From assembly GCA_947165895.1 (NCBI GenBank), contig CAMVCB010000002.1, positions 224,155 to 288,154 of the forward strand: a stretch of DNA of 64,000 nt. Reading direction: 5' to 3'. Source of the stretch: an uncultured Treponema sp. Lineage in GTDB: Bacteria > Spirochaetota > Spirochaetia > Treponematales > Treponemataceae. Numbering within the stretch: the stretch's first letter is position 1; every line of letters starts with the position of its first letter. Shown in pieces: positions 24,043 through 31,617 of this stretch. A program made the translations under genes and the position numbers. A model generated the notes under the pieces. The model had not been told where the DNA came from. It saw only the letters and a list, made by a program, of their open reading frames with translations, and ran no database searches.

Positions 24043-25686
24043 ATGAAGCAGATTTTTACAGCTGATAACACAGGAATTGGTAATGCGACAGACTATATCC
24101 GTCAGGTTTTGAATGACGCTGGCATTAAGGGAAATGAAAACAGCAAAAATCTCCTTGCGGCTGAAGAAGCGATGGGTGAACTTGTAGCCCATGCTGATGA
24201 AGACAGTCAGCTTCTTGTCCATGCCCGCACTTTTTTAGGCACGACAGTTTTTGAACTTTCTGCTGCCGGTCAGCCTATAGATATTCAAAAAAACTTTTCC
24301 CCTTCAATTCCAGATTACTGGGCAGAATCTGATACAGCAATAAATGCAGGCCTCCGCAGTTTGATTTTGAGCAGCATGTGGAGGAATTTAAAATACAAGT
24401 ACGTAGACGGCAACAACGTTATGCAGCTGTCTGTTACAAGCTCAACCCATGCCCTCTTTTTGACTCTTGGCGCTCTCTTTGCGGCTCTTCTTGCAGGAAT
24501 CATTCTGACAAAGCTTGCACCTGAGGATTTTCTTTATGCCCTTAATGATAATTTTCTTGCTCCCGTAAAGAATATGTATATGAACGCTTTAAAGATGTTG
24601 GCGGCACCGGTTGTTTTCTTTTCTATTGTGGTCTGCTTTTCCAAACAAAGTAATCCTTCTGGTCTTGGAAGAATTGGCGGAAAGATAATAGGTCTTTATA
24701 TGTTTACCACATTAATTGCAACGGCTGTAGGACTGGCTGTATTTTTTATTTTCCGCCCGGGAGATCCTTCCGCGGCTGCTGGGATTACAGACGGGTTTTC
24801 AGGAAGCTTTTCAAAAGTTGAAGAAATATCCTTTATAAAAATGATAACTCAGATTGTTCCTGCCAATTTTCTGTCGCCCTTCCTCGAAAGCAATATGATT
24901 CAGCTTCTTTTTCTTGCTGTCATTACAGGACTTGCAGTCGGACTTATTGGAGATTATTCCACCAGAATGTCATCATGGTTTGAAGCCTGCAGTGAACTAT
25001 TCATGAAAATAGTATCACTTGTCATGCATGTTACACCTCTTGCGGTATTCTGTTCTATTCTTTCAATGGTGATAAAAACCGGCCCTTTATTACTGCTTTC
25101 CCTGCTGGGCATGATAGGTACATTTTTGTCAGGTATGGGCATAATGATTTTTGTTTATTGTATGCTTATGCTTCTTGCCGGAATTAATCCCCTGCTTTTT
25201 CTCAGACGTTATCTTTCTTACATGCTCCAGGTTTTTGCCATTGCCTCAAGCAATGCTTCCATTTCCCTTAATATGGAGGCCTGCAAAAAAGAACTGGGAA
25301 TAGATTCAAGAATTTACAGTCTTTCAATTCCTCTTGGCGCAACTATAAATATGGATGGAACCTGTGTTCTCCTGGCGGTCCAGAGTCTGATGCTGGCTCA
25401 GATTTATGGTGTTACTGTTCCTGCCGGTGCAATAGCAAGTCTTGCTTTTTCTATTATCGTCATGTCGGTAGGGGCTCCTGGCGTTCCCGGTGCAGGGGCA
25501 GTTATTCTTTCTATGCTTATTTCCATGATAGGTGTCCCGGTCGAAGGCGTTACACTTATTCTTGGCGTTGGGCCTCTGGTCGGTATGTTTATTACCATGT
25601 GTAATTGTCTTGGTGATGTAGTAGTTACAATGATTGTTGCAAAAAGCGAAAAGATGATAGATTTGAATGTTTACAGAAGAAAATAA
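24043..25686 (+). CDS. SLC1-type carrier with an N-terminal GHKL-like domain
   Basis: Residues about 1-132 resemble an RsbW/HATPase_c_2 domain. NLLAAEEAMGELVAHA sits at the N-box position and GLRSLILSSMWRNLKYKYVDGNNVMQLSV at the C-terminal helix-strand. The N-box Asn and the glycine box are degraded, so ATP binding is doubtful. Residues from about 135 are a dicarboxylate/amino-acid:cation symporter: SSNASISLN (hairpin 1), the NMDGT sodium motif, VGAPGVPGAG (hairpin 2) and MCNCLGD (helix 8). In GltPh numbering, Asn401 and Asp405 are kept. Asp394 and Arg397, which bind amino-acid substrates, appear as Gly and Ile, so the substrate is probably not aspartate or glutamate. Confidence 0.82.
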   Translation: MKQIFTADNTGIGNATDYIRQVLNDAGIKGNENSKNLLAAEEAMGELVAHADEDSQLLVHARTFLGTTVFELSAAGQPIDIQKNFSPSIPDYWAESDTAINAGLRSLILSSMWRNLKYKYVDGNNVMQLSVTSSTHALFLTLGALFAALLAGIILTKLAPEDFLYALNDNFLAPVKNMYMNALKMLAAPVVFFSIVVCFSKQSNPSGLGRIGGKIIGLYMFTTLIATAVGLAVFFIFRPGDPSAAAGITDGFSGSFSKVEEISFIKMITQIVPANFLSPFLESNMIQLLFLAVITGLAVGLIGDYSTRMSSWFEACSELFMKIVSLVMHVTPLAVFCSILSMVIKTGPLLLLSLLGMIGTFLSGMGIMIFVYCMLMLLAGINPLLFLRRYLSYMLQVFAIASSNASISLNMEACKKELGIDSRIYSLSIPLGATINMDGTCVLLAVQSLMLAQIYGVTVPAGAIASLAFSIIVMSVGAPGVPGAGAVILSMLISMIGVPVEGVTLILGVGPLVGMFITMCNCLGDVVVTMIVAKSEKMIDLNVYRRK

Positions 25687-25701
25687 AGCTTTTAAAACAG
25701 G

Positions 25702-26679
25702 CTAATGCTTTTCTGCATACAGCACGCGTTCTTGCCCTTCTAAATCTTCAAAGACCTGCGAATTGCGAAAGCCGGCCCGGTATGAAAGATTTTCGGCGCC
25801 GCGCATATTGTATTCTCCGGTTTCCATCAGGAAAAAGCCGCCGGGGGCAATGTGTTCGCCAAGCTGGGGCATTAAGTTTCGGATGATTTCAAGACCGTCG
25901 TCACTGTCAGATCTGTCGCCGGCCAGTGTTACATCTCCGTCCAGGGCAAGACGGGGTTCCGAGCGGCCGTCGCGCAGCAGTTCTTCTGTAAGGGAAGAAG
26001 GGACATAGGGCGGATTTGTAAGAACTACATCAAACTGATAAGGCAGCATTTCAAAAAGATTGCTCTGAACGAAGCGGACCCGCTCGCGGAGTCTGCTTTT
26101 TGTCGCGGCGGGGGCGGCAGGTTGCGCTTCCATGCCGGAATAGGGCACTTTTTCGCCAGAAAGCAGCCTGTCTGCATTCTTACGAGCAACTTCCAGGGCA
26201 GGAGCGCTTATATCAACCAGCGTGAACTTTGGCAGGCGTTCAGAAGGAATCTTTTTTTCTTCAGATAATGCTTTCAAAACAGAAATACCTATGCAGCCGC
26301 TTCCGGTACACATGTCGCAGACGGTAAGAATGCGGTCCGGGTTCGCCTGGATTTTTTCTTCCAGAAAGATAATGGCTTTTTCTACAAGAATCTCTGTGTC
26401 TGGCTTTGGAATTAAAACCGCAGGGCTTACAAAAAAATCGTAGCCGTAAAATTCCTTATGCCCTGTGATGTAGGCAACAGGGAGACCGGACTTTCGGCGG
26501 GTCAGGGCATCCTCTAAAAGTGACAGCTTCTCCGCCGGGATTTCTTCCTTTGCCTTCATAAGTATCTGTGTTTTTGAAAGTCCTAAAAAGTGTGAAAGTA
26601 AAATTTCTATATCAAGCGCTGCAGAAGGAGAATTTGTAAGAAGATTTTTTGCCTGAAACTTAAATTCTTGAATGGTCAT
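25702..26679 (-). CDS. prmC: Peptide chain release factor glutamine methyltransferase
   Basis: Methylates the GGQ glutamine of release factors using S-adenosylmethionine. The N-terminal helical domain (DIEILLSHFLGLSKTQIL), YITGHKEFYGYDFFVSPAVLIPKPDTE, the SAM-binding DMCTGSGCIGISVLKAL and the catalytic NPPYVP are all visible. A Pro/Ala-rich insertion (SGMEAQPAAPAATKSR) precedes the RVRFVQ strand. The ATG at 26679 starts the normal N-terminus, giving 325 residues. The upstream frame to 26733 runs into the repeat element. The gene lies downstream of its substrate gene prfA, a common pairing, with a folded repeat between them. Confidence 0.94.
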   Translation of the reverse strand: MTIQEFKFQAKNLLTNSPSAALDIEILLSHFLGLSKTQILMKAKEEIPAEKLSLLEDALTRRKSGLPVAYITGHKEFYGYDFFVSPAVLIPKPDTEILVEKAIIFLEEKIQANPDRILTVCDMCTGSGCIGISVLKALSEEKKIPSERLPKFTLVDISAPALEVARKNADRLLSGEKVPYSGMEAQPAAPAATKSRLRERVRFVQSNLFEMLPYQFDVVLTNPPYVPSSLTEELLRDGRSEPRLALDGDVTLAGDRSDSDDGLEIIRNLMPQLGEHIAPGGFFLMETGEYNMRGAENLSYRAGFRNSQVFEDLEGQERVLYAEKH

Positions 26680-26683
26680 AAAA

Positions 26684-26817
26684 TTAATAGCCACAGATAG
26701 CCCAAGAACTTGCGCTATGCGCAAGTTAAGCAATGGTTATGTACATTTGAAAGTTGGTGTGACTTACTTTTAACCATTGCCAATCTGTGTGCATCTGCGT
26801 CCCATCTGTGGCTAATT
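26684..26817. repeat. Type II hairpin element between prfA and prmC
   Basis: Outer arms TAGCCACAGAT (26688-26698) and ATCTGTGGCTA (26804-26814). Inside is a perfect hairpin AACTTGCGC-TAT-GCGCAAGTT (26707-26727), then a 10-bp stem GCAATGGTTA (26730-26739) with TAACCATTGC (26771-26780). That stem encloses a core containing AAGTTGGTGT. The hairpin-plus-stem plan recurs at 48249-48321 with a shared core and at 33712-33784. Its outer arm also matches the element at 44249-44312. Confidence 0.75.
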
Positions 26818-26829
26818 CCACAAAAAATA

Positions 26830-27912
26830 TTACAACTCAGTAATATCCGCTGCCAGCTGCTCTTCCTTAGCGTAAACGTTGAGGGCGTCCAGCATTTCGT
26901 CCATGTTTCCCATCATAAAGCCCGGAAGGTTGTGGAGGGAAAGGTTGATGCGGTGGTCAGTTACGCGGTCCTGAGGAAAGTTGTAGGTGCGGATTTTTTC
27001 GGAACGGGCACCAGAACCAACCATGCTTGAGCGGGCTGCGGCACGTTCTTCCTGCTTTTTGCTTTCTTCAAGGTCAAAAAGGCGGGCACGTAAAACGCGG
27101 AAGGCCTTTTCCTTGTTTTTAATCTGGCTTTTTTCATCCTGCTGAATAACAACAAGACCTGTCGGAATATGGGTAAGTCGAACGGCAGAGTCAGTTGTGT
27201 TTACACACTGTCCGCCAGGTCCGCCGGCACGCATAACGTCAACGCGAACATCGCCCGGTTTAATTTCAATTTCAGTTTCTTCGGCTTCAGGCAGAACGGC
27301 AACAGTTGCAGTAGAAGTCTGCAGACGGCCCTGCGATTCTGTCTGAGGAACGCGTTGAACGCGGTGAACGCCGGATTCCCAGCGCAAAGTACCGTAAACG
27401 AATTTTCCGCTGATAGAAGTAACGATTTTGTTGAAACCGCCGACCTCAGTTTCCTGAGCTTCCATGGTTTCAGTCTTCCAGCCCTTGCGCTCAGCAAGGT
27501 GAGTGTACATTTCCCAAAGGTCGCGTACAAAAAGCGAAGCCTCGTCACCGCCGGCAGCCGAACGGATTTCCAGAATGATGTTCTTTTCATCAAGAGGATC
27601 AGGCGGAACCAGCTTAAGCTTAATTTCCTCTTCAAGTTTTGGCTGTCGGTCTTCCAGCTCTTTGAGCTCTTCGCGGGCCATTTCCTTCATTTCGGCATCA
27701 TCTTCGTTAGTAATCATTTCTTTAGCATCTTTAATGCCTGTCAGGACCTTTTTGTATTCGTCATAAAGCGCGCAAACTTCACTCAAATAACCGTGTTCAC
27801 GCATGGTGTCCTTGTACTTTTTGGCATCCTTTACAAGATTCGGATCCATTACCGCTTCGCTCACAACTGCAAAGCGCTTTTCACATTCGTCAAGTTTCTT
27901 GATTAAATCCAT
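26830..27912 (-). CDS. prfA: Peptide chain release factor 1
   Basis: Recognises UAA and UAG and triggers peptide release. The 360-residue protein has the GGQ catalytic loop (RAGGPGGQCVNTTDSAVRLTHIPTG). The PxT stop-codon motif reads PQT in RVPQTESQGRLQTSTATVAVLPE, which marks RF1 rather than RF2. The N-terminal domain and the LPGFMMGNMDEMLDAL C-terminus are normal. The -10 TATAAT ends nine bases before the ATG, with no Shine-Dalgarno, so the mRNA may be leaderless. A run of seven-base repeats sits just upstream. Confidence 0.96.
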   Translation of the reverse strand: MDLIKKLDECEKRFAVVSEAVMDPNLVKDAKKYKDTMREHGYLSEVCALYDEYKKVLTGIKDAKEMITNEDDAEMKEMAREELKELEDRQPKLEEEIKLKLVPPDPLDEKNIILEIRSAAGGDEASLFVRDLWEMYTHLAERKGWKTETMEAQETEVGGFNKIVTSISGKFVYGTLRWESGVHRVQRVPQTESQGRLQTSTATVAVLPEAEETEIEIKPGDVRVDVMRAGGPGGQCVNTTDSAVRLTHIPTGLVVIQQDEKSQIKNKEKAFRVLRARLFDLEESKKQEERAAARSSMVGSGARSEKIRTYNFPQDRVTDHRINLSLHNLPGFMMGNMDEMLDALNVYAKEEQLAADITEL

Positions 27913-27921
27913 AGTAGTACG

Positions 27922-27927
27922 ATTATA
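27922..27927 (-). promoter_or_regulatory. -10 box of prfA
   Basis: TATAAT on the minus strand, nine bases from the prfA start codon at 27912. The upstream promoter region runs into the heptamer repeats at 27934-27966. Confidence 0.5.
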
Positions 27928-27933
27928 ACGAAT

Positions 27934-28100
27934 TTAGGTTTTAGGTTCTAGGTGTCAGGTTTTAGGAATCTGGAGCAGTCCAGCCACCCACCCGCTTTGC
28001 GCGGTTCCGCTGCCGCTTCAGCCTCCTCGCTCACAAGGTTCGCTGCGGTGGCCGCCTCCGGCGCCGCTACAATCGGGGCTATGCTGCCACCTTTATTTTT
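27934..28100. repeat. Heptamer tandem repeat plus GC-rich intergenic element
   Basis: From 27934 to 27966 the sequence is about 4.7 copies of a seven-base unit close to TTAGGTT (units TTAGGTT, TTAGGTT, CTAGGTG, TCAGGTT, TTAGG). It is followed by about 120 bases of GC-rich sequence with no ORF. On the minus strand this contains TAGCCCCGATTGTAGCGG and, further on, GCAAAGCGGGTGGGTGG. The GC-rich part differs strongly from the surrounding coding sequence and fills the prfA-HAD gap. Confidence 0.55.
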
Positions 28101-28110
28101 CAATTTTATT

Positions 28111-28776
28111 TTAACTCATCAGCTTAATTACATCCGCCGGCTTTTTTGCAATTACGCTGGCACCCTGCTTGCGGAGAAAATCTTCGCCGCGGAAGCCCCA
28201 GTCGCAGCCGATAAAATCTATGCCGGAATTTTTTCCGGTCATAAAATCTACATCAGAGTCCCCGATGTAAACGGCGTGAACGTCTGCCGCCTGCAGGCCT
28301 TTTTCTGCCGCAAAGTTTTTCATGATTTTGTGAACGCCGTCCGGTGCCGGTTTTACGGGAATGTCAGGAGTATTTCCCGCAATAATATCGAACAAATCCT
28401 TAAAATAAAGATCGCACAGCTCTTCAGCTGCGCTCTGTATTTTATTAGTGTTTACGGCAACAGTAACCCCGCGCTCCCTAAGCGCTTTCAGCAATTCTGG
28501 AATTCCGTCATAAGGGCGGGTTTTGTCCGCACAGTGTTTGTTATAGTATTCAATAAATTCTGCAAGAATTTTAGAAATGGTTTCAGCATCAGTTCCGGCC
28601 GGACAGGCTCTTTCCATCAGTTTTTTAAGCCCGTTTCCTACCATAAAGCGGATTTCTTCTACCGTATGCAGGGGCCATCCGTGTTTTTTTAGAATTACGT
28701 TTGTGCTGTCACAAAGATCGTCAAGGGTGCTTAAAATTGTACCGTCCATGTCAAAAATTGCTAAGTTATATTTCAT
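28111..28776 (-). CDS. HAD-family phosphatase, phosphoglycolate-phosphatase-like
   Basis: A 221-residue HAD hydrolase. Motif I is FDMDGTIL, motif II is AVNTNK, motif III Lys is in PVKPAPDG and motif IV is YIGDSDVDFMTG. The small helical cap (DDLCDSTNVILKKHGWP, VGNGLKKLMERACP) matches the Gph group. The likely role is dephosphorylation of 2-phosphoglycolate or a similar small metabolite. The open frame extends to 28854, but the ATG at 28776 begins the conserved strand. TTGAGC (-35), an 18-base spacer and TATACT (-10) place the transcription start at that ATG. Confidence 0.88.
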   Translation of the reverse strand: MKYNLAIFDMDGTILSTLDDLCDSTNVILKKHGWPLHTVEEIRFMVGNGLKKLMERACPAGTDAETISKILAEFIEYYNKHCADKTRPYDGIPELLKALRERGVTVAVNTNKIQSAAEELCDLYFKDLFDIIAGNTPDIPVKPAPDGVHKIMKNFAAEKGLQAADVHAVYIGDSDVDFMTGKNSGIDFIGCDWGFRGEDFLRKQGASVIAKKPADVIKLMS

Positions 28777-28782
28777 AGCAAC

Positions 28783-28812
28783 AGTATAGTTAATCGGGGT
28801 GGAAAAGCTCAA
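28783..28812 (-). promoter_or_regulatory. Promoter of the HAD phosphatase gene (leaderless)
   Basis: On the minus strand: TTGAGC at 28812-28807, an 18-base spacer, and TATACT at 28788-28783, then six bases to the ATG at 28776. This is one of the clearest two-box promoters in the window and leaves no room for a 5' leader. Confidence 0.65.
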
Positions 28813-28864
28813 GGCAATTTTTAAACTTGAAATAAAATAAAGGAGTGTTATCATTTAAATACTT

Positions 28865-30706
28865 GTGAAAGACGCTTTTTTAAAGAAATTTCATTTCAGA
28901 CGCCGCTTTATAGTGATTTTTATATTAACGGTCTTGATTTCCGTGCTGGCTGTAACTAAGGTCTTTTTAAATTTTTACAAGCTTTCCAAAGAAAATATTC
29001 AGGCAAAATGGGGAAATTATACCTACATCGTCGCTGATGAAATGAATCATTTCCTTAAGATGCCTATGGATGCAATAACTTTTTCTTCAGTTACCTTAAA
29101 CGACATGCTGCGCTATAAAACACCACTTCCTGTTGTTCAGTCATACCTTCAGCAGCAGACTATGATTTATTCTTCTATTATAAAGAATAATTCTACGGGC
29201 GTTTATTCATATTTTAACGGCAAGTATCTGGATGGCAGCCACTGGACTCCTCCTGAAGATTACATTCCTAATATCCGTCCCTGGTATCTTGCGGCAAGAA
29301 TGGCAGGCGGAAGAGTTGCCCTTTCAAAGCCTTATTTTAATCTCCAGACTTCAAAACTGATGATGTCGGTAAGCAAACTCCTGACTGACGGACGCAGCGT
29401 TATTTCTATGGATGTTTATCTTGATGATTTTGCAAGGATTATAAAAGAACAGTCTGAAAATGACGCTGTTAAAGAGATTTTTGTAATGACTGATGACGGC
29501 TTTGTGATTGCCCACTCTGAACAGGAAAAAATGGGAACAAATCTCTATAACAATGGAGATGCAGATGATACAAAGCTCCTGCGTGAATATAATGGAGAAA
29601 AATCAAAATCATTTTCCCTCAGCCTGAAAAACAAAAGCTGTACTGTTTATACCGAAAAAGTTACTGATGACTGGAATGTTTTTGTCGTCCTTGATAATTC
29701 CAGTCTGTATCAATCCTTTAATCTTTTGTATCTGACCTTTGCTGTCGTGCTTATTTTTCTTCTTGGAATAATCGTATTTGTATTTTTCTTTATGGATAAA
29801 AAGTTTTCCGAATCTGAGCTTTTGACCAGGGATGTAAGGGCGGTTGCAGATATTTATGTGGCAGTCATTAAGGTGAATCTTCTTAACGGGGACATGCAGC
29901 CAATCCGCAGAAGTAAAAAGCTGGATTATGCTCTTGGCGGCAGCTACAAAAATTACGGGGGCAGAATTCTTAATTTTGTTGATGTAATTGCTTCAGATAA
30001 TTATAAGGCTATTGTAATTGAATTTATGGAACCCCTTACCCTGGAAGTCCGCCTGAGCGAAGTAAAAACGGTTTCCCTTGAATATGTTGACCGCGATGGA
30101 AAGTGGATGCGCCTGCGCTATTTTGTAATCGACCGGACACAGACAGGTGCCCTTCACCACGTTATGGTGGCCTTTGAATCGATTGATGAGGACCGGCGCC
30201 AGCAGGAAGCTTTAAGACGCCTTTCTGAAACTGATTTGATGACCGGAGTTCATAATCGTGGCAGCGGTGAAGAAAAAATCCGCGAGGCAATGCGGCTGGA
30301 AAAGCACGGCATGTTCCTGCTTATTGATGTGGATAAATTTAAGTCGATTAATGATAATTACGGGCACCAGGCGGGTGACGAAGCCCTCAAGCTGATTGCG
30401 GATGCCCTGAAGAATATCTTCCGCGAAAGTGATATTGTATTCCGTCTTGGTGGTGATGAATTTGCGGCCTTTGCAGAAGGTGTTGAAAAGGAAGGGGTTG
30501 GAAAGCGCATTCTTGACCGTTTCTTTAAAAAGCTTGAAGCGGCTGATATTCCGGTCCTCAAGGGAAGAAAGGTTACTGTGAGCGTGGGCGCATCCTTCTT
30601 TCCAAAAACAGAGGCAGACAGTTTTGAAGCCATTTACCAGAGGGCAGATAAGGGTACCTACGAAAGTAAAAAGCACGAAGGTAATTGCTATACTTTTGTT
30701 TTGTAA
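28865..30706 (+). CDS. Membrane diguanylate cyclase with a Cache sensor domain
   Basis: Makes cyclic di-GMP. Topology: N-terminal helix (FIVIFILTVLISVLAVTKVFL), an extracytoplasmic dCache-like domain with the typical RPWYLAARMAGGRVALSKPYF and MMSVSKLLTDG, and a second helix near residues 285-310. A linker domain and a C-terminal GGDEF domain follow. The active site is intact (RLGGDEFAAF, near residue 529), and an RxxD inhibitory site (RESD) lies five residues before it, so product inhibition is expected. The start is the GTG at 28865. AGGAG lies about 20 bases upstream, farther than usual, but a stop codon blocks any longer frame. The 3' end overlaps the convergent ispH. Confidence 0.93.
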   Translation: MKDAFLKKFHFRRRFIVIFILTVLISVLAVTKVFLNFYKLSKENIQAKWGNYTYIVADEMNHFLKMPMDAITFSSVTLNDMLRYKTPLPVVQSYLQQQTMIYSSIIKNNSTGVYSYFNGKYLDGSHWTPPEDYIPNIRPWYLAARMAGGRVALSKPYFNLQTSKLMMSVSKLLTDGRSVISMDVYLDDFARIIKEQSENDAVKEIFVMTDDGFVIAHSEQEKMGTNLYNNGDADDTKLLREYNGEKSKSFSLSLKNKSCTVYTEKVTDDWNVFVVLDNSSLYQSFNLLYLTFAVVLIFLLGIIVFVFFFMDKKFSESELLTRDVRAVADIYVAVIKVNLLNGDMQPIRRSKKLDYALGGSYKNYGGRILNFVDVIASDNYKAIVIEFMEPLTLEVRLSEVKTVSLEYVDRDGKWMRLRYFVIDRTQTGALHHVMVAFESIDEDRRQQEALRRLSETDLMTGVHNRGSGEEKIREAMRLEKHGMFLLIDVDKFKSINDNYGHQAGDEALKLIADALKNIFRESDIVFRLGGDEFAAFAEGVEKEGVGKRILDRFFKKLEAADIPVLKGRKVTVSVGASFFPKTEADSFEAIYQRADKGTYESKKHEGNCYTFVL

Positions 30707-31539
30707 AGCCTTTTTTCAACCTCTTGTATAATCTGGTCAGGGGTTGAGGCTCCGGCAGTAATTCCGATTGTTTTTAAGCTGAAAAATTCCTGAGGTATGT
30801 CATCTGCACTCTGGATGTGGGCAGCTTTCGGGCAGTTTTTTGCGGCTGTCTGAAAAAGTCGGATTGTGTTGGCGCTGTTTTTTCCGCCGATTACAAGAAC
30901 TCCCTCAACCCGGCCGCAAAGCTCAAGCAGGGAATCCTGTCTTTCCTTTGTTGCGGGGCAGATTGTATTACAGATTGTAAGCTTTTCGTATTTTTGCCCT
31001 GCAATTTTTGAAATTTTTTCAAAGAGAAGGGGACTGAAGGTCGTCTGGCTTAAAAGAACTGCTTCTCCGCTGCCTTTTGAAAGTGATTCTGCATCCTTTT
31101 CGGACTGAAGCAGAATAAAGCGGCTCTTTGCATAGCCCGCAATTCCCTTTACCTCCCCGTGGTTTGAGTCTCCCGTCAGAAGAATTGTTCGTCCGGCCGC
31201 GGAATTTTTTTCTACCATTTTCTGGCTGGCGTTTACGCGCGGGCAGGTGGCGTTTACGATTGTGCAGTTTTTATCTTCCAGGACTTTTACAACGTCCGGC
31301 GAAACTCCGTGGGCGCGGATTATAACTACGCTTTGGGGAATTACACTTTCCAGGTCATCTTCAGAAAGAATGATCAGCCCCTTATCCTTGAGATTCTGTA
31401 AAACAATTTCGTTGTGAATTAAAGGGCCCAGTGAATAGACTTTTTTGTCTTTATTTTCTTCCAGTGCTTTCAGCGCATATTCCACTGCACGACGGACTCC
31501 AAAACAGAAGCCCAAAACATCCGCTCTAATAATCTGCAT
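30688..31539 (-). CDS. ispH: 4-hydroxy-3-methylbut-2-enyl diphosphate reductase
   Basis: Last step of the non-mevalonate isoprenoid pathway: reduces HMBPP to IPP and DMAPP with a [4Fe-4S] cluster. The three cluster cysteines are in GFCFGVRRAVE, NATCPRVNAS and NTICPATKERQ, and HNEIV, IRAHGVSP and TGDSNHGEV are present. The length of 283 residues is normal. The open frame runs to 31587, but the ATG at 31539 begins the conserved N-terminus. TATAAT six bases upstream predicts a leaderless transcript. The gene is divergent from mnmG, and the two promoters share 78 bases. Confidence 0.95.
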   Translation of the reverse strand: MQIIRADVLGFCFGVRRAVEYALKALEENKDKKVYSLGPLIHNEIVLQNLKDKGLIILSEDDLESVIPQSVVIIRAHGVSPDVVKVLEDKNCTIVNATCPRVNASQKMVEKNSAAGRTILLTGDSNHGEVKGIAGYAKSRFILLQSEKDAESLSKGSGEAVLLSQTTFSPLLFEKISKIAGQKYEKLTICNTICPATKERQDSLLELCGRVEGVLVIGGKNSANTIRLFQTAAKNCPKAAHIQSADDIPQEFFSLKTIGITAGASTPDQIIQEVEKRLYKTKV

Positions 31540-31545
31540 GCTCAC

Positions 31546-31551
31546 ATTATA
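31546..31551 (-). promoter_or_regulatory. -10 box of ispH (leaderless)
   Basis: Perfect TATAAT on the minus strand, six bases from the ispH ATG at 31539. With the box at 31603-31608 it forms a back-to-back pair of leaderless promoters. Confidence 0.6.
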
Positions 31552-31602
31552 AGAAAAGAATCGTAAAAAATCACTGCTATTTTCCAAAATCTTGTTTTCT
31601 TC

Positions 31603-31608
31603 TATAAT
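31603..31608 (+). promoter_or_regulatory. -10 box of mnmG (leaderless)
   Basis: Perfect TATAAT ending nine bases before the mnmG ATG at 31618. No Shine-Dalgarno sequence lies between them. Confidence 0.55.
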
Positions 31609-31617
31609 AAATCACTT

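Noticed and set aside
26684..26733. N-terminal extension of PrmC to 26733
   Set aside because: It translates the repeat element. The conserved PrmC N-terminus begins at 26679.
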